Positions 59,086 to 64,000 of a DNA stretch of 64,000 nt are shown here, one piece after another (position 1 is the stretch's first letter; the number at the start of each line of letters is the position of its first letter). The translations under genes were made by a program, and so were the position numbers. Origin of the DNA: an uncultured Alphaproteobacteria bacterium (GTDB lineage: Bacteria > Pseudomonadota > Alphaproteobacteria > UBA7985); NCBI GenBank assembly GCA_905479265.1, contig CAJQLX010000023.1, positions 1 to 64,000 of the forward strand, written 5' to 3'. The notes beneath the pieces are model-generated. The model made no database searches. It was not told the origin of the DNA and was given only the letters and a program-made list of their open reading frames with translations.

Positions 59086-59697
59086 GTGACCCTTTTTGAT
59101 CCTCTAAGCGGTCCGACCCCGCTGGGAACGCCGGTGCCAAAGATCATTGATCGCCCCGATCATGACTTCTGGGTTTTTGCCTATGGCTCGCTGATATGGA
59201 ACCCGGGTTTCAAGGTTGCCGAAAGCCGGGCTGTGACCGTTTGGGGCTATCACCGACGATTTTGTGTGCGCTCGACGTTCTATCGCGGCACCGAAGAAAA
59301 GCCCGGCTTGGTCCTTGGTTTGCGGCCCGGTGGACGGGTCAACGGTGTGGTTCATCGCGTCTTGGCGGATCAGGCTGATGCGGTGCTTTCCTACTTGGAA
59401 GACCGTGAGTTTCGCCATGATGGATACCGGCACGTCACGGTTCCGGCCAAAACCAGTGCTGGCGACCAAATCGACGCGCTGACGTTTATGGTTCCCGATC
59501 ATTCGCATTCTTACATGCCCCTTTCCGATGAGCACATCGCCCAGACGCTGGCTTTTGCCGTGGGCCATAACGGCACAAACGCCGACTATCTCTTTAACCT
59601 CAACACCGGCTTAAGGGGCGCAGGGTTAAACCCCGGCACACTCACACCGCTTGAGCGCCGCGTTCGGGCTTTGCAGGCGCAGGCTTTGTCACTGTGA
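59086..59697 (+). CDS. Gamma-glutamylcyclotransferase (ChaC-like)
   Basis: A 203-aa protein of the ChaC family of glutathione-degrading gamma-glutamylcyclotransferases. The substrate loop FAYGSLIWNPGF is at about 27-38, RRFCVRSTFYRG follows, and the catalytic glutamate is in LEDREFRHDGY at about 104-114. It would release 5-oxoproline from glutathione or gamma-glutamyl peptides in the cytoplasm. GTG start at 59086. It converges with the third TlpA-like gene and overlaps its end by nine bases. Confidence 0.92.
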   Translation: MTLFDPLSGPTPLGTPVPKIIDRPDHDFWVFAYGSLIWNPGFKVAESRAVTVWGYHRRFCVRSTFYRGTEEKPGLVLGLRPGGRVNGVVHRVLADQADAVLSYLEDREFRHDGYRHVTVPAKTSAGDQIDALTFMVPDHSHSYMPLSDEHIAQTLAFAVGHNGTNADYLFNLNTGLRGAGLNPGTLTPLERRVRALQAQALSL

Positions 59698-60258
59698 GCC
59701 AGCATCCAGCACCCCTTGGAAATAGGCTAAAACCGGCTCGCTCGCCCAATCAGCATCGCCGGCGTACCAACTGATGATCTCGCCGTTGCTGTTCAAAATG
59801 GCTGTATAGGGAACACCGCGCGCGCCAAGGTCTTCAGCGCTGAAATCACGGAACAAGCTGCCCTTGTCATCCAAAGCCACCTCGACGTTCTCGCCCCAGC
59901 CTTGCTGCGTCCAAAATCGGTCGATGGTCTCGTAATTCCGGTCCAACGACGCCGCGACAACGCGCAGACCCTGCGCGCCCAATTGAGCATCCAGCGCCAG
60001 CAGCGTCGGCAGCTCCGCCACACAAGGCGCGCACCACGTCGCCCAGAAGTTCAACACCGTCACTGGCGCACCATCCAGCGCAACGGTCGCACCGTCGCGG
60101 TCGGTCAGGGCGACGGTGCGCGCTGGTGCTGGTTGATCGAGCACTTCTAACCCAGCAAACGCCGGTGCCTCACCGTATGCAGAAGCGGAAACAGAAGCGG
60201 TAAGCACACAGGAAAACAGCCCCGCCCCCGCTAGCCGCAATAATCCTGTTCTACGCAT
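59689..60258 (-). CDS. TlpA-like thioredoxin (CAPC active site), third of three
   Basis: A 189-aa periplasmic thiol-disulfide protein. A Sec signal peptide (cleavage near SASA, residue 27) precedes a TlpA/ResA-like thioredoxin domain with FWATWCAPCVAELPTL (about 72-87) and the cis-proline loop RGVPYT. The WCxPC form is the classic TlpA/CcmG one. It follows the second TlpA gene with an 8-base overlap. Likely electron donor roles are cytochrome c maturation or copper-centre assembly; no such genes are near. Confidence 0.92.
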   Translation of the reverse strand: MRRTGLLRLAGAGLFSCVLTASVSASAYGEAPAFAGLEVLDQPAPARTVALTDRDGATVALDGAPVTVLNFWATWCAPCVAELPTLLALDAQLGAQGLRVVAASLDRNYETIDRFWTQQGWGENVEVALDDKGSLFRDFSAEDLGARGVPYTAILNSNGEIISWYAGDADWASEPVLAYFQGVLDAGSQ

Positions 60259-60910
60259 TGTCCCGATACCACCTCAGCAATTTGATCCCTTCCGGACGCT
60301 CCCAACCCGGCGCACCCGAATACGCAGAGACATAGTGCCCGGTTGGACTGACCAAAACCGTTGTGGGTGTCGCACGCACGCCGTGGCTGGGGTGAGCCGG
60401 GGCAATCTGACTGAACGCCAAGTGATCGCGATCTTGATAAATGCGCAGATTGCGGATGCGGTATCGGTCGTAAAAGCGTTGGATGTCGGCAAGGCTGTCT
60501 TCCATCAACGCAATGGCAATGATCCGCAGTCGCGAATCTTCTAACTGTGCGGCAACCGCATCAAGCGCTGGCACTTCATGCTGGCACGCACCGCATCGGG
60601 TCCGCCAGAACTGGATCAACGTCAAACGGCCCTTCAGGTCGTCCGCCGTGTAGCTCTGACCTGCGGTATCGTACCACTCAACGGGAAAGCGATAGCCCTG
60701 CGCCTCGATGGCCGTTGGCACCGCTTCGCCGGGCGGGAACTGCATATAGAGGGGGCTGGCAAACTTCCCCGACAAGGGCACACGCGACTGCGCCAGAGCC
60801 AGCGGTCCACCGCCCAAAAGAGCCGCGCCGCCCGCCCCCGCCGCGATCACATTGCGACGAGAGATGAAAGAGGAGGAGGAAGAAGAAGAACAAGACATCC
60901 GGCGTGTCAT
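60251..60910 (-). CDS. TlpA-like thioredoxin (CGAC active site), Tat-type signal, second of three
   Basis: A 219-aa protein. The frame extends upstream to 61069, but the ATG at 60910 has GGAAAGG six bases before it and lies 29 bases after the stop of the preceding gene. The N-terminus has a run of seven serines and then a Tat-like motif SRRNVIAAGAGGAALLGGG. The thioredoxin active site is QFWRTRCGACQHEVPALD (about 110-127), lacking the usual WCxPC form, and the cis-proline is in ATPTTVL. It is about 45% similar by eye to the first copy. Coupled to the third copy by an 8-base overlap. Confidence 0.88.
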   Translation of the reverse strand: MTRRMSCSSSSSSSFISRRNVIAAGAGGAALLGGGPLALAQSRVPLSGKFASPLYMQFPPGEAVPTAIEAQGYRFPVEWYDTAGQSYTADDLKGRLTLIQFWRTRCGACQHEVPALDAVAAQLEDSRLRIIAIALMEDSLADIQRFYDRYRIRNLRIYQDRDHLAFSQIAPAHPSHGVRATPTTVLVSPTGHYVSAYSGAPGWERPEGIKLLRWYRDNA

Positions 60911-60938
60911 ACGAAGCCTTTCCATTTTGAAGCTCAAG

Positions 60939-61598
60939 TTAGACCCGAGAGATATAGTAATCCAACAACGCCCGCCCCGCCGGTTGCTCCCACCCCGCAA
61001 CGCCAACATAGGCGCCCAAAGCGTCGCCATTGGCATCGATGAGGAGTGTCGTCGGCGTTGCCTGTGCATTCAACCGGGGGTGCTTGGGGGCAAGGTTGTT
61101 GAAGACGAAGGACGTTCGGTCGCGCATAACTTCGAGATTTCGAATGCCCTTTTGTCGATAAAAGCGATCAATGTCAGTCTGACTGTCCGTGGAAAGCGCA
61201 ATGGGCAAAATCTCGAATTTCGCGCCCTCCAGCACCCCGGCGAGCTTATCCAGCGCTGGCACTTCGGCCTGACAGCCGTGGCAGTTTGAATGCCAGAACT
61301 GCACCAAGGTTACTTTGCCTCGATAGTCAGAGAGCACAAAGGGCCGATCCCGACGGTCATAGAATTCCAAGCGTTGGATGAAGCCACCACCCAGATCGAC
61401 CTGATCCGGTAATCGGAAACCGGGCTGGGCGAGCATATAGGATCCGCCCGCGCCAAAACGCCCTGTCAACGGCGGCCCACTTTGCGCCGCGCCCGTTGCC
61501 GGAACCATGAAACTGCCAACAGCAATACCCAGACCCGCTGCGCCCGCGTGCTTTAGAAGTTTGCGACGATCAAGCGAAGCGTTATAGCTGTTTTCCAT
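60939..61598 (-). CDS. TlpA-like thioredoxin (CHGC active site), Tat-type signal, first of three
   Basis: A 219-aa exported thioredoxin. The start at 61598 ([19 protein letters not shown]) precedes a Tat-like DRRKLLKH signal. The frame is open to 61712, but those codons lie inside argH. The active site is [18 protein letters not shown] at about 101-118, with cis-proline in ATPTTLLID. Its ATG and the most upstream possible argH ATG overlap on opposite strands in one CATG. Together with the two genes downstream it forms a tandem thioredoxin operon. Physiological partner unknown. Confidence 0.88.
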   Translation of the reverse strand: MENSYNASLDRRKLLKHAGAAGLGIAVGSFMVPATGAAQSGPPLTGRFGAGGSYMLAQPGFRLPDQVDLGGGFIQRLEFYDRRDRPFVLSDYRGKVTLVQFWHSNCHGCQAEVPALDKLAGVLEGAKFEILPIALSTDSQTDIDRFYRQKGIRNLEVMRDRTSFVFNNLAPKHPRLNAQATPTTLLIDANGDALGAYVGVAGWEQPAGRALLDYYISRV

Positions 61599-61662
61599 GT
61601 TTACTTGCCCTATCCAGACTTTCCTCGTTCCCCTTCGCAGCGCCGACGATGGCTCTAACGCG

Positions 61663-63030
61663 ATGTGGGGTGGCCGTTTCACCAGCGGACCTGACGCGGT
61701 CATGGAAGCCATTAACGCATCGATTGATATCGATCAGCGTATGGCCAGCCAAGACATCAGCGGCTCGCGCGCTCATGCCAAAATGCTCGCTCAACAAGGC
61801 ATCATTTCGGCAGAAGACGCCAAGGCCATCGACGACGGTTTGAGCAAAGTAGCGGAAGAAATTCAACACGGTCTTCTCACATTCAAGCGAGAGCTCGAAG
61901 ACATCCACATGAATGTCGAAGCCCGCCTGCGGGAGATCATCGGAGAACCCGCAGGGCGGCTGCACACGGGCCGCTCGCGCAACGATCAAGTCGCGACCGA
62001 CTTCCGGCTGTGGGTTCGTGATTCCATGGATCGCGTCGATGCCGGGCTTAAGGCTCTGATCACTGCGCTGCTGGACCGCGCTGAGGCTGAGGCCGAGACG
62101 ATCCTGCCCGGGTTCACCCATCTGCAACCAGCCCAGCCCGTAACCTTGGGCCATCACCTGATGGCCTACGTCGAGATGTTCAGCCGAGACAGGGGCCGGT
62201 TTGCCGATGCCCGTGTGCGCCTGAACGAAAGCCCGCTGGGTGCTGCTGCCCTTGCCGGTACGCCCTACCCGCTTGATCGTGAGATGACGGCGACCGCGCT
62301 GAACTTCGACGGTCCAACCCGAAATTCGCTGGATTCCGTCTCATCGCGTGATTTTGCCCTCGAATATCTCGCAGCCTCTTCCATCCTCGCAATGCACCTC
62401 TCTCGCATGGCCGAAGAAATGGTTGTGTGGTCGTCTGCGTCCTTTGGCTTCATCACCTTTACCGACGCATGGTCCACGGGCTCATCGATCATGCCGCAAA
62501 AGCGCAACCCAGACGCTGCCGAGCTGTTGCGGGCCAAGATTGGCCGAATCTTCGGCGCGTTCACGTCGCTGCTGATGACGATGAAGGGGCTGCCGCTGGC
62601 GTACTCCAAGGATATGCAGGAAGATAAGGAAGTCACCTTCCTTGCCGCCGATGCGGTGGAACTTTCGCTCGCCGCTGCCGTTGGTTTGGTGCAGGATTTT
62701 CAGCCAAATCGTGAGACCATGCGCGCAGCGTGCCTGCACGGGCACCTGACCGCCACCGACCTCGCCGATTGGCTCGTGCGCAGCCTGAATCTGCCGTTCC
62801 GCGAAGCCCATCACGTCACCGGCACGCTGGTCGCGTTGGCCGATACAAAATCATGTCGCTTGGATGAATTGGCGCTCGAAGACCTGCAATCGGTTCACGC
62901 AGGCATCACCGCTGACGTTTTCGACGTACTGACCGTCGAGGCGTCGGTCGCCTCTCGTCAATCCTTTGGCGGCACGGCGCCTGTTCGCGTCCGTGAAGCC
63001 ATTGCTGCGGCAAAAGCGCGTTTGAAATGA
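61663..63030 (+). CDS. argH: Argininosuccinate lyase
   Basis: A 455-aa enzyme of the fumarase superfamily splitting argininosuccinate into arginine and fumarate. The N-terminal [20 protein letters not shown], the [12 protein letters not shown] loop, HLQPAQP and the signature [12 protein letters not shown] (about 278-289) are all present. The frame is open to an ATG at 61597, which would add 22 unconserved residues and leave no room for a promoter, so I choose the ATG at 61663; its ribosome binding site is poor. The 40-aa lipoprotein and lysA follow with overlapping codons. Confidence 0.97.
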   Translation: MWGGRFTSGPDAVMEAINASIDIDQRMASQDISGSRAHAKMLAQQGIISAEDAKAIDDGLSKVAEEIQHGLLTFKRELEDIHMNVEARLREIIGEPAGRLHTGRSRNDQVATDFRLWVRDSMDRVDAGLKALITALLDRAEAEAETILPGFTHLQPAQPVTLGHHLMAYVEMFSRDRGRFADARVRLNESPLGAAALAGTPYPLDREMTATALNFDGPTRNSLDSVSSRDFALEYLAASSILAMHLSRMAEEMVVWSSASFGFITFTDAWSTGSSIMPQKRNPDAAELLRAKIGRIFGAFTSLLMTMKGLPLAYSKDMQEDKEVTFLAADAVELSLAAAVGLVQDFQPNRETMRAACLHGHLTATDLADWLVRSLNLPFREAHHVTGTLVALADTKSCRLDELALEDLQSVHAGITADVFDVLTVEASVASRQSFGGTAPVRVREAIAAAKARLK

Positions 63031-63149
63031 AGGCGGTGCAGCCCCTATTCGTTTTACTTGCGCTCCTTGGTTTATTGAGCGCTTGTGGCCGCAAGGGTGC
63101 ACCACAACCGACCACCTTGCTCCCCTCCTTTATTCGAGTGTCCCCCTGA
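63027..63149 (+). CDS. Small lipoprotein, LptM/YifL-like, between argH and lysA
   Basis: A 40-aa peptide. [20 protein letters not shown] is a lipoprotein signal with lipobox LSAC (cysteine at residue 20), followed by GRKGAPQP. The C-G-x-K-G start of the mature part matches LptM/YifL, a lipoprotein that helps LptD maturation in E. coli (mature start CGLKGP). Its ATG overlaps the argH stop (ATGA) and its stop overlaps the lysA start (TGATG), which makes it a firm gene despite its size. The rest of the peptide is short and not conserved. Confidence 0.8.
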   Translation: MKAVQPLFVLLALLGLLSACGRKGAPQPTTLLPSFIRVSP

Positions 63150-64000
63150 TGTCTGAACCCGTTCCTTTTGGCCCCCTCACCTACGACGAAAACGGCGCGC
63201 TTTGCCTTTCTGGCACCCCCCTCGCCCCCATCGCTGAGCAATTTGGCAGCCCGCTTTACGTTTATTCTGCCGCCCACATCAGTGCGCAGATCCAGCGGCT
63301 TCAGTCGGCGTTTTCCAAGCTCAATCCGCTGATTTGCTATGCGGTTAAAGCCAACATGAACACCCACGTGATCCGGCACGTCGCCTCCCACGGCGTTGGT
63401 GCTGACGTCGTCTCCGCGGGTGAGCTGCGCCGTGCGTTGGCCAGTGGCGTCGCGGCGGAGAAAATCGTGTTCGCCGGCGTTGCGAAGCAACCCGCTGAGC
63501 TGGAAGCCGGGCTGGCGGCCAACATCCTGCAATTCAATGTTGAGAGCTGGGCCGAGCTTGAAGCCCTGAACGCCGCTGCGGCGCGCTTGGGCAAAGTGGC
63601 ACCGGTCGCCCTGCGCGTGAACCCCGATGTTGACGCCCAGACGTTGGCAAAAATCACCACCGGCTCGCGGGGCAACAAGTTTGGATTGCCGTTCGATGAC
63701 ATTCCCGCGCTGGTGCAGCAAATGCAGACCCTGCCGCACGTTCGGCTCGAAGCCTTGGCCATGCACATCGGCAGCCAGCTGTTCAAGATGCAACCCTTCA
63801 GCGACGCCTACAAGCGCCTCGCTGATCTAACCCGACATTTGGCCAGCGAAGGCACGGTGCTCAAGCGGTTGGATATGGGTGGCGGTTTGGGCATCCCCTA
63901 CGCGCCTGATGACGGCGAAGGCCCAGACCCGGTGGATCTTGCCGCAGCGGCAGTTGAACATCTGGGGCCACTGGGTCTGCCAACGATTGTTGAGCCGGGG
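63149..64000 (+). CDS. lysA: Diaminopimelate decarboxylase (cut off by window end)
   Basis: The first 284 residues of a PLP alanine-racemase-fold enzyme making lysine from meso-diaminopimelate. The PLP lysine motif is YAVKANMN at about residue 62, and VGADVVSAGELRRAL, GSRGNKFGLPF and HIGSQL follow. MGGGLGIPY, a phosphate-binding loop, lies close to the end. The frame is open at the window edge, so about 130 more residues are expected beyond it. The start overlaps the small lipoprotein stop. Confidence 0.98.
   Translation, partial: MSEPVPFGPLTYDENGALCLSGTPLAPIAEQFGSPLYVYSAAHISAQIQRLQSAFSKLNPLICYAVKANMNTHVIRHVASHGVGADVVSAGELRRALASGVAAEKIVFAGVAKQPAELEAGLAANILQFNVESWAELEALNAAAARLGKVAPVALRVNPDVDAQTLAKITTGSRGNKFGLPFDDIPALVQQMQTLPHVRLEALAMHIGSQLFKMQPFSDAYKRLADLTRHLASEGTVLKRLDMGGGLGIPYAPDDGEGPDPVDLAAAAVEHLGPLGLPTIVEPG

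Overview
The window is chromosomal DNA from an alphaproteobacterium, moderately GC-rich (roughly 55-60% by eye). Pointers to this class are the family types of RpoB and RpoC (1428 and 1431 aa), the TAXI-type binding protein, the DUF2125 protein, the gloB / methyltransferase / chorismate mutase / hisC / tyrA run, and the TlpA-argH-small lipoprotein-lysA arrangement. I cannot place it below class. It is gene-dense, almost entirely housekeeping, and shows no insertion sequence, prophage, CRISPR array, rRNA or tRNA.

Layout. 1-8.1 kb: tRNA modification (Sua5/TsaC), a D-2-hydroxyacid dehydrogenase, an LytM-type lipoprotein, an orphan TAXI binding protein, a TrmN6-type methyltransferase, MsrA, an Lrp-type regulator and a lone LptF/LptG-like permease. 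8.2-22.7 kb: a DUF1761 protein, then rpoC, rpoB and, about 4.3 kb upstream, rplL and rplJ. The usual rplJL-rpoBC operon is split by a DUF6502/DUF5666 gene pair, a small secreted protein and an MFS transporter. 23-34.5 kb: purB, radC, map, sfsA, pyruvate carboxylase, a NadE-like protein without the ATP-binding core of NAD synthetase, gltX and cysS. 34.5-40.1 kb: a small lipoprotein, a quinone oxidoreductase, a membrane protein with a WYL-like tail, a long coiled-coil OmpA-family protein and an HCCA-isomerase/DsbA-family protein. 40.2-54.2 kb: panC, rpe, a five-gene DUF4350-MoxR-DUF58-SpoIIM-RDD operon, purA-hisZ, thiD-alaX-phzF, glmM and gloB. 54.3-64 kb: methyltransferase-chorismate mutase-hisC-tyrA, DUF2125, a ChaC-type cyclotransferase, three tandem TlpA-like thioredoxins, then argH, a 40-aa lipoprotein and lysA, which runs off the window.

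Functional themes are transcription and translation (rpoBC, rplJL, gltX, cysS, map, alaX, tsaC, trmN6-like), purine, aromatic, histidine, arginine and lysine synthesis, cofactor synthesis (panC, thiD), and envelope/periplasmic biology (LytM, LptFG-like, OmpA coiled coil, TlpA trio, small lipoproteins). Genes in runs are tightly packed with 4-bp start/stop overlaps, and several convergent pairs share stop codons. The most unusual items are the amputated NadE-like protein, the insertion into the ribosomal protein/RNA polymerase operon, the membrane WYL-like protein beside the coiled-coil OmpA protein, and the three tandem TlpA paralogues with different CxxC motifs.
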